Positions 1-6,993 of a stretch of DNA of 6,993 bases are shown piece by piece; position 1 is the stretch's first letter, and each line of letters starts with the position of its first letter. The position numbers and the translations under genes are program-made. The notes beneath the pieces were generated by a model. It was not told the DNA's origin. It ran no database searches and was given only the letters and a program-made list of their open reading frames with translations. Origin of the DNA: Actinomycetota bacterium (GTDB lineage: Bacteria; Actinomycetota; Actinomycetes; Actinomycetales; Actinomycetaceae); NCBI GenBank assembly GCA_019425105.1, contig JAHYYD010000068.1, positions 1-6,993 on the forward strand, given 5' to 3'.

Positions 1-1
1 G

Positions 2-1030
<1,029 letters not shown>

Positions 1031-1066
1031 GCACACAGCTGATACACCAGCCATGAGCTGATCAGC

Positions 1067-1100
1067 GAGATGCCCGTGCACCCTCGTGCACGGGCATCTC
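1067..1100 (+). terminator. Perfect 15-bp hairpin between gap and pgk (attenuator, terminator or RNA-processing stem)
   Basis: The arms GAGATGCCCGTGCAC (1067-1081) and GTGCACGGGCATCTC (1086-1100) are exact reverse complements around a 4-nt CCTC loop. The stem starts 36 nt after the gap stop codon and ends 37 nt before the pgk start. No T-tract follows (the next bases are CTACATCGCC), so it is not a classical intrinsic terminator, although U-less hairpins are often proposed as terminators in actinobacteria. I infer partial termination, or 3'-end protection of gap mRNA, giving more gap than pgk transcript. The hairpin itself is certain; its function is not. Confidence 0.55.
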
Positions 1101-1137
1101 CTACATCGCCACCGCCTTCAGACCGAAAGGACTCCTC

Positions 1138-2328
1138 GTGAGGACCATCTCCACCCTGGGCGACCTGCGCGGCAAGCGCGTCCTCGTCCGCTCCGACTTC
1201 AACGTTCCGCTCAAGGACGGCGTCATCACCGACGACGGCCGTATCCGCGCGGCCCTGCCGACCCTCAAGACCCTCACCGACGCTGGTGCCAAGGTCGTTA
1301 TCATGGCCCACCTCGGCCGCCCCAAGGGCAAGGTCGACCCCGCCTTCTCGCTGGCCCCCGTCGCCGAGCGCCTCGCCGAGCTTTCCGGCGTGAAGGTCAC
1401 GCTGGCCTCCGACGTCGTTGGCCCCTCCGCTGCCGAGACGGTCGCCGCTCTGGGTGAGGGCGAGATCGCCCTGCTCGAAAACGTCCGTTTCGACCCCCGT
1501 GAGACCTCCAAGGTCGACGAGGAGCGCGAAGAACTCGCCCGCGAGTACGCCAAGCTCGGCGACGCGTTCGTCTCCGACGGCTTCGGCGTCGTCCACCGCA
1601 AGCAGGCATCCGTCTACGACATCGCCAAGCTGCTGCCCTCGGCCGCCGGCCTGCTCGTCCTCAAGGAGATCGAGTCCCTGTCCAAGGTGACCGGCGACCC
1701 CGAGCGCCCCTACGGCGTCGTCCTCGGCGGCTCCAAGGTCTCCGACAAGCTCGGCGTCATCGCCAACCTGCTGAAGAAGGCCGACATGCTCTTCATCGGC
1801 GGCGGCATGGTCTTCACCTTCCTCGCCGCTCAGGGCTACTCGGTGGGCAAGTCCCTCCTGGAGGAAGACCAGATCGACACCGTTAAGGGCTACATCGCCG
1901 AGGCCGCCGAGCGCGGCGTTGACCTCGTCCTGCCCGTCGACGTCATCGTCGCCCCCGAGTTCGCGGCTGACGCGCCCGCGACCGTCGTCAAGGTCGACGC
2001 TATTCCTGATGACCAGATGGGTCTGGACATCGGCCCCGAGTCCGCGAAGCTCTTCGCTGACAAGCTCGCGACCGCCAAGACGGTGGCCTGGAACGGCCCC
2101 ATGGGCGTCTTCGAATTCGACGCGTTCGCCGGCGGCACCCGCGCCGTCGCCGAAGCCCTGTCCAAGGGCTCCATGTTCTCCGTCATCGGCGGCGGCGACT
2201 CCGCCGCAGCCGTGCGCCTGCTCGGCTTCGACGAGAACACCTTCTCCCACATTTCCACTGGTGGTGGCGCCTCCCTCGAGCTCCTCGAGGGCAAGGTTCT
2301 GCCCGGTATTGCAGTTCTGGAGGACTGA
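1138..2328 (+). CDS. pgk: Phosphoglycerate kinase
   Basis: Cytosolic kinase transferring the acyl phosphate of 1,3-bisphosphoglycerate to ADP, giving ATP and 3-phosphoglycerate; it acts directly after Gap. The 396-residue product has normal length. N-domain substrate-binding signatures are VRSDFNVP (17-24), [10 protein letters not shown] (34-43), HLGRPKG (58-64), ENVRFDP (114-120) and [13 protein letters not shown] (146-158). The C-domain nucleotide-binding half shows GGSKVSDK (197-204), WNGPMGVFE (318-326), GGGDSAA (351-357) and STGGGASLE (373-381). Translation starts at GTG, with a modest GAAAGGA Shine-Dalgarno at 1125-1131. The start is supported by the residues that follow, which align with the usual PGK N-terminus. 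It runs into tpiA with only 3 nt between stop and start, so the two are surely co-transcribed and probably translationally coupled. Confidence 0.98.
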   Translation: MRTISTLGDLRGKRVLVRSDFNVPLKDGVITDDGRIRAALPTLKTLTDAGAKVVIMAHLGRPKGKVDPAFSLAPVAERLAELSGVKVTLASDVVGPSAAETVAALGEGEIALLENVRFDPRETSKVDEEREELAREYAKLGDAFVSDGFGVVHRKQASVYDIAKLLPSAAGLLVLKEIESLSKVTGDPERPYGVVLGGSKVSDKLGVIANLLKKADMLFIGGGMVFTFLAAQGYSVGKSLLEEDQIDTVKGYIAEAAERGVDLVLPVDVIVAPEFAADAPATVVKVDAIPDDQMGLDIGPESAKLFADKLATAKTVAWNGPMGVFEFDAFAGGTRAVAEALSKGSMFSVIGGGDSAAAVRLLGFDENTFSHISTGGGASLELLEGKVLPGIAVLED

Positions 2329-2331
2329 CTC

Positions 2332-3108
2332 ATGGCACGCACCCCCCTGATGGCCGGCAACTGGAAGATGAACCTCGATCACCTCGAGGCCAACCACCTT
2401 GTCCAGGGCCTGGCGATGGCTCTGTCCGACGCTGGCCACGACTACTCCAAGTGCGAGGTCCTCGTGATCCCGCCGTTCACCGACATCCGCACCGTTCAGA
2501 CCATCGTCGACGCCGATGATCTCCAGATCAAGTACGGCGCCCAGGACGTCTCGATCCACGACAACGGCGCCTACACCGGTGAAATCTCCACCGAGATGCT
2601 CACCAAGCTCGGCGTCACCTACGTGGTCATGGGCCACTCCGAGCGCCGCGAGTACCACGGTGAGTCCGACGAGCTCGTCGGCGCCAAGGCCCGCAAGGTC
2701 TTCGACGCTGGTATGACCCCGATCCTGTGCTGCGGCGAGGCCCTCGAGATCCGCAAGGCCGGCACCTACGTTGACTTCGTGCTCGGCCAGATCCGCGCCG
2801 CCCTCGCCGGCTGGAAGGCCGAAGAGGTCGCCAAGATCGTCATCGCTTACGAGCCCATCTGGGCCATCGGCACCGGCGAGACGGCATCCGCCGAGGATGC
2901 TCAGGAAGTGTGCGGCGCCATCCGCGCCGCCCTGGCCGAGGACTTCGGCGCCGAGACCGCCGAGTCCACCCGCATCCTCTACGGCGGCTCCGCCAAGCCC
3001 GGCAACATCAAGGAGCTCATGGCTCAGCCCGACGTCGACGGCGGTCTCGTCGGCGGCGCGTCGCTGAAGGCTGACTCCTTCGCCGCCATGGCGAACTTCT
3101 ACGCCTGA
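2332..3108 (+). CDS. tpiA: Triose-phosphate isomerase
   Basis: Interconverts dihydroxyacetone phosphate and glyceraldehyde 3-phosphate, feeding the substrate of Gap. It is a 258-residue single-domain TIM barrel of normal length. Visible catalytic elements are Asn10 and Lys12 in AGNWKMN, His102 in GHSERRE (101-107), and Glu174 in [11 protein letters not shown] (172-182), where the flexible loop 6 begins. The phosphate-binding loops YGGSAKPGN (217-225) and GGLVGGASL (237-245) are both present. The ATG start lies 3 nt after the pgk stop. Its Shine-Dalgarno GGAGGA (2319-2324) is embedded in the last codons of pgk, 7 nt before the ATG, which favours coupled translation. It is the last gene of the glycolytic run: a strong hairpin follows at 3166-3199. 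Confidence 0.98.
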   Translation: MARTPLMAGNWKMNLDHLEANHLVQGLAMALSDAGHDYSKCEVLVIPPFTDIRTVQTIVDADDLQIKYGAQDVSIHDNGAYTGEISTEMLTKLGVTYVVMGHSERREYHGESDELVGAKARKVFDAGMTPILCCGEALEIRKAGTYVDFVLGQIRAALAGWKAEEVAKIVIAYEPIWAIGTGETASAEDAQEVCGAIRAALAEDFGAETAESTRILYGGSAKPGNIKELMAQPDVDGGLVGGASLKADSFAAMANFYA

Positions 3109-3165
3109 GCAACGCTCGCGCGCCCGTGATACCCGGCCAGTCGAGCTGGGTCGGAGCGGACGCGA

Positions 3166-3199
3166 GATGGGGCCAACCGGTGTGCCGGTTGGCCCCATC
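3166..3199 (+). terminator. Perfect 15-bp hairpin after tpiA, probable terminator of gap-pgk-tpiA
   Basis: The arms GATGGGGCCAACCGG (3166-3180) and CCGGTTGGCCCCATC (3185-3199) pair exactly around a TGTG loop, 57 nt after the tpiA stop. No real T-run follows (GGCATTCTCAG), so this would be a U-poor terminator. It has the same geometry (15-bp stem, 4-nt loop) as the gap/pgk hairpin at 1067-1100. Its position between the glycolytic genes and secG, just before an AT-rich promoter-like stretch, supports transcription ending and restarting here. Confidence 0.65.
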
Positions 3200-3217
3200 G
3201 GCATTCTCAGTTAATAT
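3189..3217 (+). promoter_or_regulatory. Candidate secG promoter overlapping the tpiA hairpin
   Basis: A possible -35 TTGGCC (3189-3194) and -10 TAATAT (3212-3217) are separated by exactly 17 bp; each matches the consensus housekeeping sigma hexamer at 4 of 6 positions. The -10 lies in the only strongly AT-rich patch of the area (about 3211-3227). That patch also contains the inverted repeat ATATAG-GA-CTATAT (3214-3227). A transcript would begin near 3224-3226, giving a leader of about 45 nt before the GTG at 3271. The -35 lies inside the 3' arm of the hairpin. This is prediction from sequence only. Confidence 0.4.
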
Positions 3218-3270
3218 AGGACTATATGTGCCCCGAGTTGGGGCGACCTGCGATAGAAACTGGACCCACC

Positions 3271-3516
3271 GTGACCATTCTGAACAACGTGCTGATTGGG
3301 CTGATCTTCGTGACCAGCATCCTGCTCACCCTGACCATCCTGATGCACAAGGGGCAGGGCGGCGGCCTATCGGACATGTTCGGTGGCGGTATCTCCTCGT
3401 CGGCAGGGTCCTCCGGTGTCGCCGAGCGTAACCTGAACCGCATCACCATGGGCACTCTGTTCATCTGGGTGGTGTGCATCATCGGTTTCGTCCTGCTTGG
3501 AAAGTTTGGTGGCTGA
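3271..3516 (+). CDS. secG: Preprotein translocase subunit SecG
   Basis: Small integral membrane subunit of the SecYEG channel that assists SecA-driven export of unfolded proteins. From GTG at 3271 the product is 81 residues, close to the ~77 residues usual in actinobacteria. It has two transmembrane helices (about residues 5-25 and 58-77). Between them lies the glycine-rich loop HKGQGGGLSDMFGGG (26-40), followed by VAERNLNRIT, both hallmarks of SecG. An in-frame ATG at 3226 would add 15 hydrophilic residues (CPELGRPAIETGP...) with no family counterpart. I prefer 3271 because the helix then starts where family members start, although its Shine-Dalgarno is weak (TGGA at 3261-3264). It sits downstream of tpiA as in other actinobacteria, without a ppc gene in between. 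It has no metabolic link to its neighbours. Confidence 0.93.
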   Translation: MTILNNVLIGLIFVTSILLTLTILMHKGQGGGLSDMFGGGISSSAGSSGVAERNLNRITMGTLFIWVVCIIGFVLLGKFGG

Positions 3517-3540
3517 TCGGTATCGATCATCATCGAGCTG

Positions 3541-3572
3541 TGGCTCTCCGCTGATCAGCGGGGAGCCATTTT
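3541..3572 (+). terminator. Rho-independent terminator of secG
   Basis: A 12-bp stem (TGGCTCTCCGCT at 3541-3552 with AGCGGGGAGCCA at 3557-3568, one G-U pair) closes a GATC loop. It is followed by TTTT within ATTTTGT. It begins 24 nt after the secG stop and is the only hairpin in the window with a clear T-run on the plus strand, so it is a good classical intrinsic terminator. Confidence 0.82.
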
Positions 3573-3590
3573 GTACCCAGGCAAGAGGCA

Positions 3591-3623
3591 GTGGGGCCGC
3601 CTTCGTCACGAAGGCGGCCCCAC
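3591..3623 (-). terminator. Hairpin ending the zwf-opcA-pgl operon
   Basis: The arms GTGGGGCCGCCTTCG (3591-3605) and CGAAGGCGGCCCCAC (3609-3623) pair perfectly around a 3-nt loop. On the minus strand the stem begins 17 nt after the pgl stop codon. The bases that follow on that strand (TGCCTCTTGC) are only mildly T-rich. The position strongly suggests termination of the pentose-phosphate operon. It lies 22 nt from the secG terminator, so the convergent gene end has one hairpin for each direction, and either could also act on the opposing transcript. Confidence 0.72.
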
Positions 3624-3640
3624 AAAGTAAGGTGGTGCTT

Positions 3641-4384
3641 CTACCCGAGGTCCAGTCGCGAGGCCGCTGCCTCGTCCACGTAGATTCGCGTCGTTGGGGA
3701 GAGGATCCCCGCAACGGGAAGGTCGAGGGGCGACGCGCCGGCAAAAGCGCGTCCGAGCGCGTCTGCCTTTGCCGAACCACCGGTCGTGAGCCACACCTCG
3801 GGGCATCGGCGCATGATGGGCATCGATACGGTGATGCGCTCGGGGGGCGGCTTGGGCGAGTCGCGAATCGCCAGGATGGGGGAGGCCTCGTGCATGTTGA
3901 CGCGTCCGGGGAAGAGCGAGCAGATGTGTCCGTCGGGACCCATGCCGATCAGCGCGATATCGAAGGATCGATCGCCCATGACCGAGTGCCAGGTGTCTGC
4001 GAATGCAGCGGTGGCATCGTCAAGAGAACCAGCGCTGGGTGCTGAGGTATCGGCGCTCGGCATCCGCACGAACTCCACGCCTGATGCAGCATAGAGGAAT
4101 CCATCCCACGCCTGGTCATCGTTGCGGTCTTTATCTCCGGCGGGAATATAGCGTTCATCCACCAGCCACACGCGAACGCGCGACCAGTCAACCTGGTCGA
4201 CGCACGGTAGCAGGGAGGGCAGAAGGGAGGTGGTGATCGCGCCGCCGGAAATGGCGACGTTGATACGCACGTCCGTCCCGGCCTCGTTGATGAGCGTGCG
4301 CAGGCGCTCAAAGAATGCGCGGCCAACGGCGGCGTTCAGCTCGTCGACGGTTGGAAAAACCTCAAGCGTGTGAACGGAAACCAT
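3641..4384 (-). CDS. pgl: 6-phosphogluconolactonase
   Basis: Cytosolic hydrolase opening 6-phosphoglucono-delta-lactone, the product of Zwf, to 6-phosphogluconate: the second step of the oxidative pentose-phosphate pathway. The 247-residue product belongs to the Pgl/NagB-like (DevB) family and has normal length. Signatures are ISGGAITT (45-52, phosphate-loop position), VWLVDERYIP (72-81) and the family motif LIGMGPDGHICSLFPG (145-160). Also present are PPPERITVSMP (179-189) and TTGGSAKADAL (200-210). The first loop departs from the common SGGSTP form, but this region varies in actinobacterial members. The ATG start is separated from the opcA stop by a single base, indicating coupled translation as the last gene of the operon. 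Codon use is visibly more mixed than in gap, pgk and tpiA. Confidence 0.95.
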   Translation of the reverse strand: MVSVHTLEVFPTVDELNAAVGRAFFERLRTLINEAGTDVRINVAISGGAITTSLLPSLLPCVDQVDWSRVRVWLVDERYIPAGDKDRNDDQAWDGFLYAASGVEFVRMPSADTSAPSAGSLDDATAAFADTWHSVMGDRSFDIALIGMGPDGHICSLFPGRVNMHEASPILAIRDSPKPPPERITVSMPIMRRCPEVWLTTGGSAKADALGRAFAGASPLDLPVAGILSPTTRIYVDEAAASRLDLG

Positions 4385-4385
4385 G

Positions 4386-5327
4386 TCACTCGCCTTCGGA
4401 GGAGAGGGTGAGCCGTGGCAGTTCTGCCGTGAGGAGCTCCCCGTAGTAGACGTCTGGATCGAGACGACGCAGATCCTCCATGAGTGAATCTTGAACGGAA
4501 CGGCGTGCCAGGTTCACGCTACGGTCCTCGAGGCTGGGACGCGATAGACAAGCCACCGACGAGGAAGCACTGCGCGACAGAGACACGGTCGTGTCATCGT
4601 CAAAGAAGAACGTGATGTCCGTGATCGTGAGCGCGTCGTTGTCGACAACACGCTCGACTGGCACGCCCAGCTGGTGGTGCAGCCACGCGGCGACGAGGAA
4701 CGGCGACGGATGTGTGGCGTTTCCCGCGATGCGGATTGAGGTTGGTAGACGGTCGAAGTCTTCCGCGATCGCGGCCAGGAGCGCACGCCACAGGGTGACG
4801 CCGGCCCAAGCCAGATCGATGTCGCCGGGGGTGTACACGGTCGACAGAGCCGACAGCGTCTCCATCGGGCACTCGGTTGCACGCGAATCGGTGATGCGCT
4901 TGACCGCCAGGCGGCCGAGCGGGTGGGTGCCAGGATTCTGCGGTGGAACCACCGGCCAGTAAGTGACGACAGGAGTATCGGACTGGAGCAGAGGCATGAC
5001 GAGCGAATCGATGTTGGATGCTGCCTCGCCGCGTGGCTCCAGGATGATGATGTCGGACAGACCCGCTGCGTCGCCGACGCGAATCTGGGCGTTGAGGCGC
5101 GCGGTTCCCTCCGTCGACTCGGGCTCGACAATGACGATGACGCGGCAGGGGTGCTCGCGCGAGACCGCGTCGGAAACCTCGATTGCGTTGTCGACGTCGA
5201 TCAGGTCAGGCACGCAGATGAGGAGCGTGAGAACGCGGCTGAGGGCCGCAGCGCCGCGTTCGTCACGCAGCTCGACGATGCGGGATGCGACCTCGGCGGA
5301 TGTGGTGTTCTTCAGGGTGATGATCAC
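4386..5327 (-). CDS. opcA: Glucose-6-phosphate dehydrogenase assembly/activator protein OpcA
   Basis: Non-catalytic partner of G6PDH, known from cyanobacteria and actinobacteria to be needed for its oligomerisation and full activity. From GTG at 5327 the product is 313 residues, matching the usual ~300-320. Recognisable family segments are SRVLTLLICV (30-39), EHPCRVIVIV (58-67) and DTPVVTYWPV (117-126). GDIDLAWAGVTLWRALLAA (168-186) and LDPDVYYGELLT (289-300) also match. The reading frame is open 44 codons further upstream, but that extension lies entirely inside zwf and reads as shadow sequence. The GTG at 5327 overlaps the zwf stop in a GTGA junction and has GGAGG at 5333-5337, so it is clearly the start. 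Its place between zwf and pgl is the standard actinobacterial order. The family identity is secure; the activator role is taken from studied homologues. Confidence 0.95.
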   Translation of the reverse strand: MIITLKNTTSAEVASRIVELRDERGAAALSRVLTLLICVPDLIDVDNAIEVSDAVSREHPCRVIVIVEPESTEGTARLNAQIRVGDAAGLSDIIILEPRGEAASNIDSLVMPLLQSDTPVVTYWPVVPPQNPGTHPLGRLAVKRITDSRATECPMETLSALSTVYTPGDIDLAWAGVTLWRALLAAIAEDFDRLPTSIRIAGNATHPSPFLVAAWLHHQLGVPVERVVDNDALTITDITFFFDDDTTVSLSRSASSSVACLSRPSLEDRSVNLARRSVQDSLMEDLRRLDPDVYYGELLTAELPRLTLSSEGE

Positions 5328-6850
5328 GGGAGCCTCCAGAAACGGCCATCGCGGGCCAACATGTCGTGCGCGGATTGGGGACCCCAGGTGCCGGGGGCGT
5401 AGGGCTCGGGCTGTCCCTGGCTCTCCCAGAAGGACAGGATCGGATCGAGGATCTTCCACGAGGCCTCGACCTCGTGCTGGTGGGGGAACAGGGGCGCGGA
5501 ACCGACAAGCGCATCGAGGATGAGCCGCTCATACGCCTCGGGGGAGTCCTCGGTAAACGCGTGGCCGTAGGCGAAGTCCATGGTGACGTCACGCACCTGC
5601 ATCGAGGTGCCCGGGACCTTGGCACCGAGCTTAAGGGTCAGGCCCTCGTCCGGCTGGACGCGGATGACGAGTGCGTTTTGAGCGGATTCGCTGAGGGCAG
5701 AGTTGCCGAACGGTACGTGGGCAGAGCGCTTGAAGATCACGGCGATCTCGGTAACGCGCTTGCCCAAGCGCTTGCCTGCGCGCAGATAGAAGGGCACGCC
5801 AGCCCAGCGCCGCGTGTCGACGAAAAGCTTGATCGCTGCGAATGTCTCCGTGGTCGAATCGGCGGGGATACCGTCCTCCTCGAGGTAACCGCGTACACGG
5901 TCGCCTCCCTGCCAACCGCCCGCGTACTGGCCGCGTGCGGTGTCGGCGGCCAGGTCGTCGGGCAGGCGCACGGCAGAGAGAACCTTCTCCTTCTCGGTGC
6001 GGATCTCCTCGGGCGTGAAACGTACGGGTTCCTCCATGGCAGTGAGTGCCATGAGCTGCAGCAGGTGGTTCTGGATGATGTCGCGCGCTGCGCCGATGCC
6101 GTCGTAGTAGCCCGCGCGCGTGCCGATACCGATGTCTTCGGCCATCGTGATCTGCACGGAGTCGACGTAGTTGGCCTTCCACAGCGGTTCGAACATCGCG
6201 TTCGCGAAGCGCATGGCCATGATGTTCTGGACGGTTTCCTTGCCCAGGTAGTGGTCGATGCGGAAGACATCTTTCTCGTCGAAGATCTGCGAGATAACAT
6301 CGGAGAGCTCTTGCGCGGACTGGAGGTCGTGACCGAAGGGCTTCTCGATGATGACGCGTCGCCATTCACGGCCCTGTCGCTTGTTGAGACCGGTGTCCGA
6401 CAGGTGCTTGGCCACGACGGGGAAGTAGGAGGGGGGAATGGATAGGTAGAAGGCGTGATTGCCGCCGGTGCCGCGTGAATGGTCGAGCTCGGCGACGGTC
6501 TGCGCGAGTCGGCGGTAGGCCTCGGGGTCGTCGAAGGTGCCCGAGACGAAGCGTAGTCCGGAGCGCAGTTGGTTCCACGTGCCCTCGTTAAAACCGGTGC
6601 GTGTGTGTGCCTCGATGGATGCGCGCACGTACTCCTCGAAGTCCTGCGGGCTCCAGTCGCGGCGCGCGAACCCCGTCAACGAGAACGCCGGGTGCAGTAG
6701 GCCGCGGTTGGCGAGGTCGTAGATCGCGGGGAGCAACTTCTTGCGGGCGAGGTCACCGGTGATGCCGAAGATGACGAGGCCGCAGGGCGGTGAGATACGC
6801 GGAAGCCTGCGGTCCTGGGGATCGCGCAGGGTGGGGATCTCGTTGGTCAC
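5324..6850 (-). CDS. zwf: Glucose-6-phosphate 1-dehydrogenase
   Basis: Oxidises glucose 6-phosphate to 6-phosphogluconolactone with reduction of NADP+ (some bacterial enzymes also use NAD+); it is the entry enzyme of the oxidative pentose-phosphate pathway. The 508-residue product has full length. The N-terminal dinucleotide-binding motif is GITGDLARKK (29-38), followed by EKPFGHD (169-175). The substrate and active-site signature is RIDHYLGKE (197-205), and IQNH ends at His262. The 62-residue spacing between His200 and His262 equals that between the catalytic histidines 178 and 240 of the Leuconostoc enzyme, making His262 the likely base. The C-terminal part includes RAGKRLGKR (357-365), VIRVQPDEG and PEAYERLILD. 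The whole protein closely resembles mycobacterial Zwf2. Translation starts at GTG with GGAG (6860-6863) 9 nt upstream. The stop overlaps the opcA start by 4 nt. Confidence 0.97.
   Translation of the reverse strand: MTNEIPTLRDPQDRRLPRISPPCGLVIFGITGDLARKKLLPAIYDLANRGLLHPAFSLTGFARRDWSPQDFEEYVRASIEAHTRTGFNEGTWNQLRSGLRFVSGTFDDPEAYRRLAQTVAELDHSRGTGGNHAFYLSIPPSYFPVVAKHLSDTGLNKRQGREWRRVIIEKPFGHDLQSAQELSDVISQIFDEKDVFRIDHYLGKETVQNIMAMRFANAMFEPLWKANYVDSVQITMAEDIGIGTRAGYYDGIGAARDIIQNHLLQLMALTAMEEPVRFTPEEIRTEKEKVLSAVRLPDDLAADTARGQYAGGWQGGDRVRGYLEEDGIPADSTTETFAAIKLFVDTRRWAGVPFYLRAGKRLGKRVTEIAVIFKRSAHVPFGNSALSESAQNALVIRVQPDEGLTLKLGAKVPGTSMQVRDVTMDFAYGHAFTEDSPEAYERLILDALVGSAPLFPHQHEVEASWKILDPILSFWESQGQPEPYAPGTWGPQSAHDMLARDGRFWRLP
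5333..5337 (-). promoter_or_regulatory. Shine-Dalgarno site that decides the opcA start
   Basis: On the minus strand GGAGG lies within the last codons of zwf, 5 nt before the GTG at 5327. It supports the short opcA start over the upstream in-frame start at 5459, and fits termination-reinitiation coupling between zwf and opcA. Confidence 0.8.
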
Positions 6851-6957
6851 GAGTGGTCGCTCCGTTCGCTAGGGGGAAGGACGAGGCCGTGGCCCGAACG
6901 CTTCGCCCGCAGGGGGAAATGGAACGGGACCGAGGACCCACACATGTGTAAGAGAAT
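6851..6957 (-). promoter_or_regulatory. zwf leader with a 10-bp palindrome and a short repeat
   Basis: This 107-nt non-coding stretch lies between the edge hairpin and the zwf start and should hold the zwf promoter if the hairpin terminates upstream transcription. I see no convincing -35/-10 pair. It does contain a perfect palindrome ACACATGTGT (6940-6949). It also has a direct repeat AGGGGGAA (plus-strand reading) at 6871-6878 and 6911-6918, exactly 40 bp apart. Either could be an operator, but neither matches a site I can name with confidence. Confidence 0.35.
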
Positions 6958-6993
6958 AGGGCTGCTGGCACGCCCTCGCGCGCCAGCAGCCCT
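6958..6993 (-). terminator. Hairpin at window edge, probable terminator of the gene upstream of zwf
   Basis: The arms AGGGCTGCTGGC (6958-6969) and GCCAGCAGCCCT (6982-6993) pair perfectly over 12 bp. After an A-C mismatch three further pairs form (6971-6973 with 6978-6980) around a CCTC loop. On the minus strand the stem is followed by ATTCTCTT, a fairly T-rich tail, which suits a terminator reading towards zwf. The stem reaches the last base of the window and may be longer. The gene it serves is outside the window; tal would be expected from other actinobacteria. Confidence 0.6.

Noticed and set aside
1037..1065. Direct repeat AGCTGAT (1037-1043, 1056-1062) and palindrome CTGATCAG after gap.
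   Set aside because: Seven-base repeats and an eight-base palindrome are too short to distinguish from chance here; CTGATCAG also occurs in the secG terminator loop without apparent meaning.
1154..1211. Phosphoglycerate kinase motif VRSDFNVP with Ser instead of the common Val/Ala.
   Set aside because: Ser at this position, and the HRKQAS segment later, are usual in actinobacterial PGKs and do not suggest altered function.
3497..4045. A 182-codon plus-strand frame starting in the end of secG and running through both convergent hairpins into antisense pgl.
   Set aside because: It crosses a strong terminator and two perfect stems, has no recognisable domain, and the opposite strand encodes well-conserved 6-phosphogluconolactonase.
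5328..5459. Upstream extension of opcA (44 extra codons).
   Set aside because: It overlaps the conserved C-terminus of zwf, has no OpcA-like content, and the GTG at 5327 has a good ribosome-binding site and the expected protein length.
5366..6445. A 359-codon plus-strand open frame inside zwf.
   Set aside because: It lies wholly opposite a clear, conserved zwf and has the same shadow composition; no family features are seen.

Overview
The window comes from a high-G+C Gram-positive bacterium of the phylum Actinomycetota. The evidence is the strong C/G bias at third codon positions, frequent GTG starts, the OpcA protein (largely confined to actinobacteria and cyanobacteria), and the neighbourhood gap-pgk-tpiA-secG facing pgl-opcA-zwf, which is a well-known actinobacterial arrangement. 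By feel it resembles the Actinomycetaceae (Actinomyces/Schaalia), but I cannot fix the genus from the sequence alone.

Left half, plus strand (1-3516): three consecutive lower-glycolysis genes, gap (glyceraldehyde-3-phosphate dehydrogenase), pgk (phosphoglycerate kinase) and tpiA (triose-phosphate isomerase). They are followed, after a strong hairpin and a candidate promoter, by secG, a small membrane subunit of the protein translocon. A perfect hairpin without a U-tract separates gap from pgk. pgk and tpiA are only 3 nt apart.

Middle (3517-3640): a convergent gene end holding two successive hairpins, one well placed to stop secG transcription from the left and one to stop pgl transcription from the right.

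Right half, minus strand (3641-6850): a tight oxidative pentose-phosphate operon read zwf-opcA-pgl. It encodes glucose-6-phosphate dehydrogenase, its assembly/activator protein OpcA, and 6-phosphogluconolactonase. zwf and opcA overlap by 4 nt (GTGA); opcA and pgl are 1 nt apart. Upstream of zwf (6851-6993) lie a short leader with a perfect 10-bp palindrome and, at the window edge, a hairpin that probably ends an upstream minus-strand gene. By analogy with other actinobacteria that gene would be tal, but it is outside the window.

Together the genes cover the triose-phosphate part of glycolysis and the first two steps of the oxidative pentose-phosphate pathway. Every gene looks intact and conserved. 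I found no mobile element, CRISPR array, RNA gene or unfamiliar gene system. The points worth a second look are regulatory: hairpins, a terminator/promoter overlap, the secG start, and the leader of zwf.
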